Source of the DNA: Oscillatoria acuminata PCC 6304
Lineage (GTDB): Bacteria; Cyanobacteriota; Cyanobacteriia; Cyanobacteriales; Laspinemataceae
Assembly: GCF_000317105.1 (NCBI RefSeq)
Contig: NC_019693.1
Location: 6,697,227 to 6,761,226, forward strand
Length of the DNA: 64,000 bases
Reading direction: 5' to 3'
Position 1 is the first letter of the stretch, and each line of letters starts with the position of its first letter. Below the pieces are notes generated by a model. The model had not been told where the DNA came from. It saw nothing but the letters and a program-made list of their open reading frames with translations, and did no database searches. A program made the position numbers and the translations under genes. Positions 45,854 to 56,151 of this stretch are shown here, one piece after another.

Positions 45854-46711
45854 GTGCCGGAACTCCCTGAAGTTGAAACAGTGTGTCGAGGGTTAAATCA
45901 ATTAACCCTCGGTACGAGTATTCTGGGTGGCGATGTTTTGCTAACGCGAACCATTGGCCACCCAGTTTCACCTAAAGATTTTTTGGAGGGAGTCCAGGGA
46001 TGCGCGATCGCCTCGTGGCAGCGGCGAGGTAAATATCTCCTGGCGCAACTCTCCCAATCACCGGATTCCGATGCAGTTCACCGAGGCAGTTTAGGAGTCC
46101 ATCTGCGGATGACGGGGCAACTGCTATGGGTCCAGCGAGAGGAACCCTTGCAGAAACATACCCGAGTGCGCCTCTTCTTCGAGGGCAACTGGGAATTGCG
46201 ATTTGTGGATCAACGCACCTTCGGTCAAATGTGGTGGGTCCCCCCAAATATCCCCACCCCCTCGATCATCACTGGATTAGCCAAATTAGGACCAGAACCC
46301 TTTTCCCCTGAATTTTCCGTTGAATACTTCACTCGCCAACTCCACAAGCGTCAAAAAGCGATTAAAACCGCCCTCCTGGACCAAAACATTGTTGCTGGGG
46401 TGGGGAATATTTATGCTGATGAAAGTTTATTCCTGAGTGGGATTTTGCCGACCAAGCTCTGTGCTCACCTGAGTGGGGCAGAAATTGAGCGATTGCACAG
46501 GCAGATTATTGAAGTTTTGCAAACGGCGATCGCTGCCGGGGGAACCACCTTCAGCAATTTTCTCAACGTCAGCGGTGTGAATGGGAACTATGCGGGAGTC
46601 GCTTGGGTTTACAATCGCGCGGGGCAACCTTGCCGCGTTTGTGGTACTCCCCTTCATCGGCTTAAGTTGACCGGACGTTCTAGCCATTTCTGTCCCAATT
46701 GTCAGAGTTAG
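45854..46711 (+). CDS. mutM: Formamidopyrimidine-DNA glycosylase (MutM/Fpg)
   Basis: 285 residues from GTG 45854, giving [10 protein letters not shown] with the catalytic Pro2-Glu3. A helix-two-turn-helix region ([19 protein letters not shown]) and a C-terminal zinc finger ([24 protein letters not shown], quoted in part [11 protein letters not shown] and FCPNC) are intact. It removes oxidised purines such as 8-oxoguanine. Begins three bases after psaE, so the two are likely cotranscribed; this arrangement recurs in cyanobacteria as I recall. Confidence 0.95.
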   Translation: MPELPEVETVCRGLNQLTLGTSILGGDVLLTRTIGHPVSPKDFLEGVQGCAIASWQRRGKYLLAQLSQSPDSDAVHRGSLGVHLRMTGQLLWVQREEPLQKHTRVRLFFEGNWELRFVDQRTFGQMWWVPPNIPTPSIITGLAKLGPEPFSPEFSVEYFTRQLHKRQKAIKTALLDQNIVAGVGNIYADESLFLSGILPTKLCAHLSGAEIERLHRQIIEVLQTAIAAGGTTFSNFLNVSGVNGNYAGVAWVYNRAGQPCRVCGTPLHRLKLTGRSSHFCPNCQS

Positions 46712-47045
46712 GGAGATGGGGAGGATGGGGAGGATGGGGAGGATGGGGAGGATGGGGGAGATGGGGGAGATGGGGAGGATGGGGGAGATGGGGAGGATGG
46801 GGGAGATTGGGGAGATTGGGGAGATGGGGGAGATGGAGGAGTAGCTCTCGTGTCATGGCTCTGCCGTGACACGGGCATTTTGCGGCTCTGCCGCCTGCTA
46901 CAAGATAGGAGGCAGAGCCTCCAAAGGCGGGTGACTCGGCAGAGCCAAGTCACGAGGAATATCCCTCATCTCCCCAATCTCCCCCATCCTCCCCATCCTC
47001 CCCATCTCCCCCATCCTCCCCATCTCCCCCATCTCCCCCATCCCT
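46711..47045. repeat. Purine-rich minisatellite and its inverted copy around a hairpin element
   Basis: 46711-46841 is built of variable 6-9 bp units GGGGAGGAT / GGGGGAGAT. 46968-47045 carries the complementary units (ATCCTCCCC, ATCTCCCCC). Between lies an inverted element, CTCGTGTCATGGCTCTGCCG (46847) and its inverse CGGCAGAGCCAAGTCACGAG (to 46963). The whole can fold into a long hairpin, and the G-runs could form quadruplexes. It separates mutM from ndhO. Confidence 0.8.
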
Positions 47046-47105
47046 CGACCCCAGAAGGGATTAAAATTAGGGAGAGAAAGCGTTTTAAACAGGGCAGAGC
47101 AACTT

Positions 47106-47321
47106 ATGGCAGTTAAAAAAGGTACTATGGTTCGCGCCGTTCGCGAAACGTTGGACAATAGTTTAGAAGCAAGCGCTAGTGATTCGCGCTTCCCCAGTTA
47201 TATTTTTGAAACTAAAGGGGAAGTCGTAGACCTAAATGGGGACTATGCCCTGATCAAGTTTGGTCAGATGCCTGCCCCGAATGTCTGGCTGCGAATCGAC
47301 CAAATCGAAGAATTCAAGTAA
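47106..47321 (+). CDS. ndhO: NAD(P)H-quinone oxidoreductase subunit O
   Basis: 71 residues. [40 protein letters not shown] and [20 protein letters not shown] match NdhO, a small peripheral subunit of the cyanobacterial NDH-1 complex that lies near the ferredoxin-binding site and modulates cyclic electron flow. Length as usual. Confidence 0.92.
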   Translation: MAVKKGTMVRAVRETLDNSLEASASDSRFPSYIFETKGEVVDLNGDYALIKFGQMPAPNVWLRIDQIEEFK

Positions 47322-47351
47322 ACCCTAAACTGTTTAACGGTTGTATTAATC

Positions 47352-48335
47352 ATGTCCTCCTCCCCCTTTTTTCCTCGCTCTTGTCATCAGGCTCGTGTTT
47401 CCATTATTGGTGCGGGTAAAGTTGGCAGTACCCTCGCCCAGCGTGTGGCTGAAAAAAATTTAGCCGATGTGGTGATGTTGGATGTCCTGGAAGGGATGCC
47501 CCAAGGGCTGGCCCTGGATTTGATGGAAGCAAGGGGGGTGGAGGGTCATGACCGGCAAATTATCGGTACCAATGATTATGATGATACGGCGAACTCGGAT
47601 ATTGTGGTGATCACTGCCGGTCGTCCTCGCAAACCCGGGATGAATCGCGATGACTTGATTGAGATTAATGCCAAGATTGTCAAGACAGCGGCAAAGGAGG
47701 CAGTCGCCCGATCGCCTGAAGCCATCTTAATTGTGGTCACCAATCCCCTAGATGTGATGACCTACGTTGCCTGGGAAGCCTCGCAACTCCCCTGCCGTCG
47801 GGTGATTGGTATGGCAGGAGTCCTGGATGCGGCGCGCTTTAAAACGTTTATTTCGATGGAACTGGGGGTCTCAATCCAGGATATCAAGGCAATGGTCCTG
47901 GGAGATCACGGACAATTAATGGTCCCCCTGCCCCGCTACACGACGGTGGATGGGATTCCCCTGATGGAACTGATGGATACTCAAACCATTGAGCGGATTG
48001 TGGAACGCACGCGCAATGGGGGCACGGAAATCGTAGAATTAATGAAGACCGGGAGTGCTTATTTTGCTCCAGCCTCTTCGGTGAGTCTGATGATTGAAGC
48101 CATTTTACTTGACCAGTCGCGAATCGTTCCGGCTGCGGCTTATCTTCAGGGTGAATATGGGTTACGCGATTTGTTCATTGGGGTTCCTTGCCAGTTAGGA
48201 TGCCAAGGGATTACTCAGGTGTTAGAACTGGAACTGGATGAGGGAGAACGGGCGGCTTTCCAGGCTTCTGCTGAATCGGTTGCCCAGCATCTCAAGCAAG
48301 CTAAGGAGATTTTGTCAGGCAGCACCTTGGGTTAA
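47352..48335 (+). CDS. mdh: Malate dehydrogenase (NAD-dependent)
   Basis: 327 residues. VSIIGAGKVGSTLAQRVAEK, substrate-specificity Arg in TAGRPRKPGMNRDDL and catalytic MVLGDHGQLMVPLPRY identify the LDH-like malate dehydrogenase group. Catalyses malate/oxaloacetate interconversion. Only 30 bp after ndhO, so possibly in one operon. Compare the lactate dehydrogenase at 43337, which has Gln at the specificity site. Confidence 0.9.
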   Translation: MSSSPFFPRSCHQARVSIIGAGKVGSTLAQRVAEKNLADVVMLDVLEGMPQGLALDLMEARGVEGHDRQIIGTNDYDDTANSDIVVITAGRPRKPGMNRDDLIEINAKIVKTAAKEAVARSPEAILIVVTNPLDVMTYVAWEASQLPCRRVIGMAGVLDAARFKTFISMELGVSIQDIKAMVLGDHGQLMVPLPRYTTVDGIPLMELMDTQTIERIVERTRNGGTEIVELMKTGSAYFAPASSVSLMIEAILLDQSRIVPAAAYLQGEYGLRDLFIGVPCQLGCQGITQVLELELDEGERAAFQASAESVAQHLKQAKEILSGSTLG

Positions 48336-48365
48336 CTGAATTCGATCGCCAAATTGGAGGTTTGT

Positions 48366-48570
48366 ACATCTTTGAAAAGAGACCTAACCCCCCAGCCCCC
48401 TTCCCTCAGAGGGAAGGGGGAGAAAGACGTAAATTCACCCCGTACAGCAATAAAAAAATTTCTTTATTCTCCCTCTCCTCAATAAAAAAATTTCTTTATT
48501 CTCCCTCTCCTCTTAGGAGAGGGCCTTAGGAGAGGTCAGACTGGTTTTTAGGCAAAATTGAGATGCTCCC
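48366..48570. repeat. Short inverted-repeat element, family A, copy 2
   Basis: Right end AAATTGAGATGCTCCC as in A1; the left end is degenerate (ACATCTTTGAAAAGAGACC). The core contains CCTAACCCCCCAGCCCC and, unique to this copy, two tandem 32-bp units CAATAAAAAAATTTCTTTAT... (48448-48479, 48480-48511). It follows mdh. Confidence 0.75.
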
Positions 48571-48776
48571 CTATGCGAAATCTCTGCTCATGAGTAACAA
48601 ATCTGGACCAGAAACCCGGTTTTTTGTTCTTTCTATGGATTTCATTCTGTACGGACGCCCTAGAAAGGGGTCTGACTAGAGAACCGATGGGCATTGTGTC
48701 AGGTTAAATGAGTTTCGCGGCACACTTTAAATAAGAGTTGAAGCTGAATTCGGTTTGCTCCTTTATACGTCTTGCT

Positions 48777-50672
48777 ATGGTTATTTGTTCTATTTCTTCG
48801 ATTAAAGACCTCAATACGGCGATCGCTGCTCAGAACCCTTTCCCTTATCCTGCATCGGTCAGCGATCGCGAAATTTGGCGGGATGACCTTCCCAATCTCA
48901 ATAGCTTGAACGATCGCATTCGTCAGGTGGTTTTTCAAGCCCTTGAGCGCTCTCGTCAAGGTCGTTCTGCTTTGAGTGCGATCGCGGTAACGGGCAATTC
49001 TGGCATGGGCAAAAGTCATCTGATCAGCACCCTACGCCATCAGGTCCAACAAGATGATAGTGCACTGTTCGTTTATGTCAATGCCGGTCAATTAACCGAC
49101 TTAAACCTCCTGCGCTATCAATTTCATCAGCGGGTTGTGGAGAGTTTACGCTATGCGGGTCAAGGTGGCGTCATGCAGTGGCAAGTCCTGGCGGCGGCGA
49201 TCGCCAATCATGCCATTCATGCGATCGACCCCAAGGCACGCACCTTTTCTCCCCCAGAACTGATTGCCAAACTCAACAATCATACCCGGGCTAAAAATCA
49301 AACTTGGGTGACTCAACTCACAGAAGGATTCTGCAAACTTAAACCGGATATCGCTGATCCCGATATCGTCCGGGGGATTATCTGGACCCTCTCTAGCACG
49401 GAAGCCCCCTACAGTATTAAATGGTTGTCCGGGATGGCAGTCGCCCCTTCTAAAGCTACGGAACTCGGTTTACCCAATCGGTCCCGCGACTCCCGCGATG
49501 CCGATGCTTGGGAAATCCTCATGCATACCTTAACCCTGTTGAGTTCCTACTACCCCCTGATCATTTGTTTTGACGAGTTGGAGGCGGCAGATAAAAGCGA
49601 TACGGGGTTAAAACGAGAACGAGTCGTTGCCAGCATTATTAAACGCATCTGGGATACCCTGCCTCGCGCCTCCCTACAACAGGGGATTGTCTTGTTCAGC
49701 GTCATGACAGAGGAAACCTGGCGCAATAAGGTCCAAGCGCTGCCTCCGGGAATCGCCAACTACCTCTGCAAACAAGGCGAACCGATGCAGTTATACCAAA
49801 TTAGTCCCGATGGCATCGTCGAGTTGGTGCGCCTCTGGTTACAAGGGTTTTATGACCACTACCATTTAACCCCACCCAACCCGGTTTATCCTTTTGAATC
49901 CGGTCAATTGAGAGCGTTGGCGCGGGAACAGTTGTCAGTGCGGGAAATTTTGGAATGGTGTGCGGAAAATTTTCATCCCGTGGAAGAAGACCCCTTTGAA
50001 CAGGTGGAAACTGCATTTGAACGGGAACAGAGTTTTCCGCAGAATCTGGAGTCGGTGTTCGATAATGGGACAGTGGCTCAGGCGATTTATTTTGGGTTCC
50101 AACGGGTTGTGGGACAGAAGATCGCTGGGGTGGAAGTGGAGTTGGTGACCGATCGCATTCAACGCGATCGCCACAATCGCGGTTATATTCACTTTACCTT
50201 GACCACTCGTGAGAATGGCCGTCTATCCAACCTGGGGGTGGCTATTCTCCAAGAGATGCAGAGCCAAAAAGTGGAAGCGGCTTTAAAACGGTTGGTTCAA
50301 TATGAAACCTTTGATCTCACCTGTGGCTGTTTAGTTCGCCCTTACGAGCATGGGATTCCCCCCCATTGGCAAGCATCCCGTTATCTGCAAGAGTTTGTCG
50401 GAGAACGCGGGGGACAGTGGGTGGATTTGAAAATGGAGGAGATTCTCCCCTTGATTGCCTTATGGCGGGTGTATCAGCGCCGCATTGAGTATGGAATCCG
50501 GACGGAACAAATTTTTGAGTTTATCGCTTCCCGAAAACTCGCTACGGAAAATCCTCTATTACAGGCGATCGTCCGCAGTACCCTTTCTCCGGAACGGGTC
50601 AAAGAGGCGATGCTCACTCCAGAGTCTGAATCGGTTCAAGGGATTAATTTAGCCACTTCTGAAACCGTTTAG
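48777..50672 (+). CDS. Uncharacterised P-loop NTPase with novel C-terminal region
   Basis: 631 residues from ATG 48777 (a TTG at 48738 gives a longer frame, but the extra 13 residues look untypical). Walker A TGNSGMGKSHL near 72-82; Walker B LIICFDELEAAD near 261-272. An ORC/AAA-like ATPase fold is likely for residues 30-380. The C-terminal part (about 430-600) has VGQKIAGVEVELVTDRIQRD and LSNLGVAILQEMQSQKVEAA, a beta-alpha pattern reminiscent of nuclease-like domains but without a clear catalytic motif. No membrane segment. The nearest neighbours are a repeat element and a small membrane protein, so no operon context. Function unknown; a defence or transaction role is only a possibility. Confidence 0.7.
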   Translation: MVICSISSIKDLNTAIAAQNPFPYPASVSDREIWRDDLPNLNSLNDRIRQVVFQALERSRQGRSALSAIAVTGNSGMGKSHLISTLRHQVQQDDSALFVYVNAGQLTDLNLLRYQFHQRVVESLRYAGQGGVMQWQVLAAAIANHAIHAIDPKARTFSPPELIAKLNNHTRAKNQTWVTQLTEGFCKLKPDIADPDIVRGIIWTLSSTEAPYSIKWLSGMAVAPSKATELGLPNRSRDSRDADAWEILMHTLTLLSSYYPLIICFDELEAADKSDTGLKRERVVASIIKRIWDTLPRASLQQGIVLFSVMTEETWRNKVQALPPGIANYLCKQGEPMQLYQISPDGIVELVRLWLQGFYDHYHLTPPNPVYPFESGQLRALAREQLSVREILEWCAENFHPVEEDPFEQVETAFEREQSFPQNLESVFDNGTVAQAIYFGFQRVVGQKIAGVEVELVTDRIQRDRHNRGYIHFTLTTRENGRLSNLGVAILQEMQSQKVEAALKRLVQYETFDLTCGCLVRPYEHGIPPHWQASRYLQEFVGERGGQWVDLKMEEILPLIALWRVYQRRIEYGIRTEQIFEFIASRKLATENPLLQAIVRSTLSPERVKEAMLTPESESVQGINLATSETV

Positions 50673-51106
50673 GGCAATGATGACTTGACCCCAACCCCTC
50701 ACCGTACTGTCCCTTTGAGGGGCAATTTTGATGGGATTTGATCCGGGGAGTCTCTGGGGAACCCATGATGGGGTTCTGTTTGTAAATAAGTATTATTACC
50801 GAGTAAATTCGGTGGTTTTGCTGTGTAAACTAGGAGGAAAGAAACCGGATTGAGGGCGATCGCGTCTCAGGGAAAAATCAGCGGTTACAGCCAAATCTCA
50901 AGCTGTCATAATCAGGTCTATCAACGGGTCTAAACCGCTTAGGCTGTAACTATCAGAACCGATGGGTCAATCCAACCAGCCCTCGCTCTGAATTCAGGGA
51001 GCATCAACGAAATCCACGCAATTCAGGCGCTTGTTTCTACTCAACTCTTAATTTTAGCCGATCGCCGTGAATCGGCCCCTTAACTTAATAAATCTTAACC
51101 TCTTTT
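50673..51106. other. Gene-free stretch after the NTPase
   Basis: No gene recognised. Contains CGGTTACAGCC/GGCTGTAAC and CTGTCATAATCAG-type short inverted repeats and several HIP1-like sites. Ends at the promoter upstream of the small membrane protein. Confidence 0.4.
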
Positions 51107-51135
51107 TTGGAGTTTTGTAACTTTTGCTTTATAAT
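51107..51135 (+). promoter_or_regulatory. Sigma70-type promoter
   Basis: TTGGAG (51107-51112), 17-bp spacer, TATAAT (51130-51135), about 75 bp before the small membrane protein start. Confidence 0.55.
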
Positions 51136-51209
51136 CTGTTACAGACAAGAATCACAAAAACCAGCTAGGGATCGCCTTGCTGGGTATGAGAACTAGACGA
51201 GGAAATGTT

Positions 51210-51392
51210 ATGTCTGAAATATTCCCGGTTATCCTCTTGGCCATTGGCACGATAGCGATCGCTTACTTCCTAGAGCTATTTGCCGCCATCTTTGGAGATG
51301 TATGGTTATTAATTGCCGCCATTCCCAGTTGGTCCTGGACTCTGGTCTTATTAGTAGCGGTGATTGCTACTTATAAAGCCTTACCTGGCTAA
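51210..51392 (+). CDS. Small membrane protein of 60 residues
   Basis: ATG 51210 has AGGA seven bases upstream; the TTG at 51177 is not needed. MSEIFPVILLAIGTIAIAYF is followed by FGDVWLLIAAIPSWSWTLVL and LVAVIATYKALPG: two membrane helices with little soluble sequence. Unknown function; promoter and ribosome-binding site support expression. Confidence 0.6.
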   Translation: MSEIFPVILLAIGTIAIAYFLELFAAIFGDVWLLIAAIPSWSWTLVLLVAVIATYKALPG

Positions 51393-51554
51393 GTAATAAT
51401 GCTTAATCTACTTCCGGCAGTCCGGGTCCAACGCTCAGAAATCCCAGGTAAAATTCTAGACTTTATTTTAAAAAACCCTGACAAAACCACTCCATTCGAG
51501 TGAGTGTCAGTCCAAGGCTCAAGCTAACCCCAATTAATCTGTGGGCAAGCCTTC

Positions 51555-52634
51555 ATGATGAATCTTAATTCAGTTTTGGAACCCATTCAAGGGCGTTATC
51601 ATTTACCTGCTCTAGGAGCAGCCATTGTCACAAGTCAAGGATTGAGTGCGATCGGTGCCGTGGGTGAGCGCAAATATGGCAGTGGAATTCCGGTAACAAT
51701 CGATGACCTATTTCATTTGGGTTCCTGCACCAAAGCGATGACTGCGACCTTGATGGGGATATTGGTCGAAGCTGGAACCTTGCAATGGGAGACCACCCTG
51801 GCTCAAATTTTTGAGTCGGAACATGAAATGCTGCCGATTTATCGCTCGATTACTCTACAACAACTGCTCTCTCATCAAGCAGGTTTTCCAGGATGGGACG
51901 AACCCTGGCTGGCGGGAAAAACTCAGCTAGAAATGTTTGACTTGCCGGGGTCAATTCAACAGCAGCGACAAGCCTATCTCAAACTGGCACTGCAAGAACC
52001 GCCCACCGTTCCCATTGGGGAATTTCACTATTCCAATATGGGCTATACAGTTGCCGCAGCAATGGCAGAACAGGTGATGAATGCGTCCTGGGATGAGTTA
52101 ATCACTACACAACTCTTTCAACCTTTGGCAATGACGAGGGTCGGGTTTGGGCCGATGGGAACGCCTGGTCAAATAGACCAACCCTGGCAGCATTTTGAAG
52201 AAAACGGAGAAATTGAGGCGATCGCACCGGAACCGGAACATGATAATCCCCCTTTGATTTCCCCAGCAGGTCGGGTTCATGCCTCTGTAGAAGATTGGGG
52301 CAAATTTATTTCCCTGCATTTGCAAGGGGAACAGGGCGGCTCTACATTATTAAGCCCTGAAACCCTGCAAAAACTACATACCCCGGCTTTGGAGAGTGGA
52401 TCAATTCAAGCGGGGACTGCCGATAGCTATGGCTTAGGATGGATGGTGACCGAACGGGATTGGGGGAGAGGGCGCGTCCTTTATCACAATGGTAGCAACA
52501 CCCTAAATTTTGCCCTGGTTTGGATAGCACCCCAGCGGGATTTTGCAATCTTAGTGGTGACAAATCAAGGCGGTGAACAGGCATTCCGAGGAACGGATGA
52601 AGCCGTCGGTGCATTATTATTGGAAGTGGGATAG
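51555..52634 (+). CDS. Serine hydrolase of the beta-lactamase/esterase (class C-like) family
   Basis: 359 residues, double ATG start. The SxxK motif is in HLGSCTKAMTATLMG, the YxN motif in FHYSNMGYTVAA, and a third triad segment is near the C-terminus around YHNGSNTLNFAL (HNG). No signal peptide is evident, so probably cytosolic. Such proteins act as esterases, D-aminopeptidases or penicillin-binding-like enzymes; substrate not deducible. Element A3 begins immediately after its stop codon. Confidence 0.85.
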   Translation: MMNLNSVLEPIQGRYHLPALGAAIVTSQGLSAIGAVGERKYGSGIPVTIDDLFHLGSCTKAMTATLMGILVEAGTLQWETTLAQIFESEHEMLPIYRSITLQQLLSHQAGFPGWDEPWLAGKTQLEMFDLPGSIQQQRQAYLKLALQEPPTVPIGEFHYSNMGYTVAAAMAEQVMNASWDELITTQLFQPLAMTRVGFGPMGTPGQIDQPWQHFEENGEIEAIAPEPEHDNPPLISPAGRVHASVEDWGKFISLHLQGEQGGSTLLSPETLQKLHTPALESGSIQAGTADSYGLGWMVTERDWGRGRVLYHNGSNTLNFALVWIAPQRDFAILVVTNQGGEQAFRGTDEAVGALLLEVG

Positions 52635-52893
<259 letters not shown>

Positions 52894-52914
52894 AAGTGGG
52901 ATAGTTTTGGAAAT

Positions 52915-53013
52915 AGGACTTAGGCAATCTTTAAAGTTAAACCCTAAATGGAGAGGCGATTCGCTTGGATGCCTCTCCATTTAGGGTTGAGTAGTAAAAA
53001 TTGCCTAAGTCCT
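52915..53013. repeat. Short inverted-repeat element, family D, second complete copy
   Basis: AGGACTTAGGCAA (52915) and TTGCCTAAGTCCT (to 53013), perfect 13-bp ends, surround AAATGGAGAGGCGATTCGCT...CCTCTCCATTT. Core and ends parallel the element at 15157-15253. The stretch 53014-53299 beyond it is AT-rich and shows no gene. Confidence 0.75.
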
Positions 53014-53299
53014 GTTAGGGTTCAAGGGTCAAGATAAAGATTTTCTTATAAAATTCTGCCAAGCAGTAGAGGTGACTGCGCTTAAAACGGGTATTATTAT
53101 TAACATAAAGAAAATATAAAGACTTTTAAAAATGCGAGAAATCATTTTTTTAAATTTGTCAAGTCTCTCAAGAAATAAATAGGGAGGGGACGGCTTGTGG
53201 GATATCAAATCAGTCCGACTACTCCGCAGAGTAGCGGGTCCAAAAGCAGTGGAAAGCTCCGAGTTGATGCTAAAAAGTGAGTGAGTGAGGTAGGCTCCA

Positions 53300-55978
53300 A
53301 TGGTCGCACAGTCCCAATTGATCGCGCTGCAAAAAGAATACGCAGAACTCCAGAACAGGCTTCAGGAGAGTGAAACCCTATTTCAGGTTAGCTTTAGTCA
53401 AGCCCCGGTGGGCATGGTGCAGTGTGGATTAGACGGTCAAATTTGGCAGGCGAATGAGCAATTCTGCCAGATCGTCGGATACACCGAGGAGGAGTTGCGA
53501 TCGCGAAGTTTTGAGGACTTGACTCACCCCGAGGACTTGAATGGAGAATTAGTCTGGGCCAAAAAATTAGTCAATGCCGAAATTGATACCTATTCCCTAC
53601 AAAAGCGATATTTGAGAAAGGACGGCGCGATCGCCCGAGTTTCCCTGCGGGTGAATTTGGTCCGGGATAACAAGGGACTGCCGCACTCAGTCATGGGTTT
53701 TATCACAGAAATTACCGATAATCACTGTAAAATTGACCCGCTCAAAAATGAGGTGAAACAGGAGAAAGCGGAACGCGAACGCGCCGAAGCTGCTTTGCAT
53801 GAATATGAAGCCCGCTTTGAACGGTTAGCGAAAACTTTACCGGGAATGGTTTATCAATACCGTCAGTACCTGAACCAAACCGATGATATTTTTACTTATG
53901 TTTCCCCGGCTTGTCGAGAGATTTATGAACTCGAACCTGAAGCAGTCCTCAACAATTCCCAGTTGATGTGGCAAATTATTCATCCAGAGGATAGTATAGG
54001 ATTTGCCCGCTCATTCATCCGCGCTGCTGAAACGGGGACAGAATGGTATCATCAGTGGCGGATCATCACCCCTTCGGGAAAACTGAAATGGCTGCAAGGG
54101 GCTGCCAAAAAGTCACCTCAAATTGATGGTGCGCTGTTATGGGATGGGATTGTTCTAGATATTACCGATCGCAAGTTAGCTGATGATGCGATCCGTCAAC
54201 AGATGGAGATGTTGGACCGGGCGAATGACTCTATTCTGATTCGTGACTTAAACGACAAAATCGAATATTGGAATCAAGGTGCTCAACGATTATATGGATG
54301 GAATCTAACCGATATTAGGGGACAATATATTCATGAGTTGTTGCAGACCCGCTTTCCTGAACCGTTGTCAGAAATTATGGCAACTTTTTTACGCGATGGA
54401 CATTGGCGAGGAGAGTTGGTCCATACCAAGCAAGATGGCACTCAAGTCGTGGTCGAAAGTCGATGGACCTTGCAACAGGATGAACAGAATCATCCTCGGG
54501 CTATTTTAGAAATGAACACGGATATCACCGATCGCAAGCAAGCTGAAGCCGCCAGACTCAAAAGTGAGGCAGAACTGCGAGAGAAAGTGCAACGAGAGAA
54601 ACTGCTAAATCGGCTGACTTCGCAAATCCGCAATTCTCTAGATCTTAATCAGATTCTGCAAACGGTGGTGACTGAACTACAGGGGGTTTTGAATCTGGAT
54701 CGCTGCTACTTTTTGTGGCATCAATCTGAACCGACTTCGGTTTGGTCTTGCATTCAAGAGGCTAAACGGACCAATTTAGAGAGTTTTTTGGGGGAATACC
54801 CGATTCAAGGCAATAACGCTTTATATCAGAAGCTGATCGCCGGGGAAATAATCTGGTGCGATGATTTGGGCCAATCGCAGGATCTCGACTGGCAGACTAT
54901 TTATTTAGAATATGGCTTTACCTCGATTTTGTTAGTTCCCCTGCGAAAAAGCAATGGAAAGTTAGGGGTCATTTGTTGTGCCAAGTTGAGCCGAATTCGT
55001 CCCTGGAAACCGTCGGAAATTCAATTGTTTGAGGCAGTACGAGACTGCATGGAAATTGCGATTTTTCAGGCGGAACTGTATAAAGAAGCCACAGCGCGAT
55101 CGCAAGAACTCGAACAAACCCTCAAAGAACTCCAAAAAACTCAAACTCAACTCATTCAAAGTGAGAAAATGGCGAGTCTGGGCCAACTGGTGGCCGGAAT
55201 TGCTCATGAAATTAATAATCCAGTTAGCTTTATTTTTGGAAATATCATTCATGGGAGAGAGTATCTGTCCAACTTGTTAGAAGTGGTGAAACTCTATGAG
55301 CAATATTATCCCCATCCAGAACCGGAGATTCTCGATAAAGCAGATGAGGTAGAGTTGGAGTTTTTGAAGGAAGATTTTTCTAAACTTTTGGACTCTATGG
55401 AACAGGGGGCGATTCGCATTCGAGAAATTGTGACCTCTTTGCGGACTTTTTCCCGGTATGATGAAGCGGCGCTTAAAGATGTCGAGATTCATTCGGGAAT
55501 TGAGAGTAGTTTAATGATTCTGAAAAATCGGTTAGATTCTCAAGGGAAGCGTCCAGAAATTGAAGTGATTAAAAACTATGGAACCCTTCCCAAGGTGGAG
55601 TGTTTTGCCAGCGAACTGAATCAGGTGTTTATTAATATCCTGACGAATGCGATTGATGCCATTGATGAAGCGTATCGTCAGGGCGATCGCCAGGAATCGG
55701 GTAAAATCTGGATTCAAACCCAGGTCCTCCCAGGCGATCGCATTGCGATCCAGATTAAAGATAATGGCTGTGGCATTGCAAAAAATGCTCTGCCGCGCCT
55801 CTTTGATCCCTTTTTTACCACCAAACCCATTGGGAAAGGGACGGGGTTAGGATTGGCCACTAGCTATCAAATTACTGTCGATCGCCACAAAGGTGGACTC
55901 CACTGTACCTCCACCCCAGGGACAGGGACTGAATTCACCCTTGAACTGCCAATTCACCAAGACCAATTTCACAAATAA
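53300..55978 (+). CDS. PAS-GAF sensor histidine kinase
   Basis: 892 residues, ATG preceded by AGGTAGG. A short helical lead, then three PAS units (about 25-150, 165-300, 305-425; the first begins QVSFSQAPVGMVQCGLDGQI), then a GAF domain (about 440-600). A coiled coil leads to the HisKA-like region LVAGIAHEINNPVSFIFGNI with His near 634. The HATPase has NILTNAIDAIDEA and DNGCGIAKNALPRLFDPFFTTKPIGKGTGLGLA (quoted in part). The GAF has no chromophore Cys-His pair. No membrane helix. No receiver or regulator is attached, so the partner is unknown. The next gene is another sensor kinase with a closely similar kinase core. Confidence 0.92.
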   Translation: MVAQSQLIALQKEYAELQNRLQESETLFQVSFSQAPVGMVQCGLDGQIWQANEQFCQIVGYTEEELRSRSFEDLTHPEDLNGELVWAKKLVNAEIDTYSLQKRYLRKDGAIARVSLRVNLVRDNKGLPHSVMGFITEITDNHCKIDPLKNEVKQEKAERERAEAALHEYEARFERLAKTLPGMVYQYRQYLNQTDDIFTYVSPACREIYELEPEAVLNNSQLMWQIIHPEDSIGFARSFIRAAETGTEWYHQWRIITPSGKLKWLQGAAKKSPQIDGALLWDGIVLDITDRKLADDAIRQQMEMLDRANDSILIRDLNDKIEYWNQGAQRLYGWNLTDIRGQYIHELLQTRFPEPLSEIMATFLRDGHWRGELVHTKQDGTQVVVESRWTLQQDEQNHPRAILEMNTDITDRKQAEAARLKSEAELREKVQREKLLNRLTSQIRNSLDLNQILQTVVTELQGVLNLDRCYFLWHQSEPTSVWSCIQEAKRTNLESFLGEYPIQGNNALYQKLIAGEIIWCDDLGQSQDLDWQTIYLEYGFTSILLVPLRKSNGKLGVICCAKLSRIRPWKPSEIQLFEAVRDCMEIAIFQAELYKEATARSQELEQTLKELQKTQTQLIQSEKMASLGQLVAGIAHEINNPVSFIFGNIIHGREYLSNLLEVVKLYEQYYPHPEPEILDKADEVELEFLKEDFSKLLDSMEQGAIRIREIVTSLRTFSRYDEAALKDVEIHSGIESSLMILKNRLDSQGKRPEIEVIKNYGTLPKVECFASELNQVFINILTNAIDAIDEAYRQGDRQESGKIWIQTQVLPGDRIAIQIKDNGCGIAKNALPRLFDPFFTTKPIGKGTGLGLATSYQITVDRHKGGLHCTSTPGTGTEFTLELPIHQDQFHK

Positions 55979-56151
55979 AGACAAATGACCCCTGACAAAT
56001 GACCCCTGACAAGTGACAACCGACAAGTTTTCTCTCTCCCCCATCGGGCGTTAAAAAAATTGCAATTATTGTTAATTTTGATACCCCAGCGGGTAGAATA
56101 GAAGGAAAGCAGAACACTTAAAAAAGTGGCAGGGACTGGAGAGACGAGATA
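55979..56151. other. Spacer between the two sensor kinases
   Basis: Contains two nearly identical CAAATGACCCCTGA units (55982-56008) and a third diverged one. The kinase downstream has GGAG near its start. No terminator is obvious, so cotranscription of the two kinases is possible. Confidence 0.45.

Noticed and set aside
46720-47040. Pro/Ser-rich ORFs in the minisatellite on both strands
   Set aside because: They are translations of the repeat units only and disappear outside the repeat.
53300-55978. GAF domain as a cyanobacteriochrome
   Set aside because: No conserved Cys-His chromophore motif is present near the expected position, so bilin binding is not supported.
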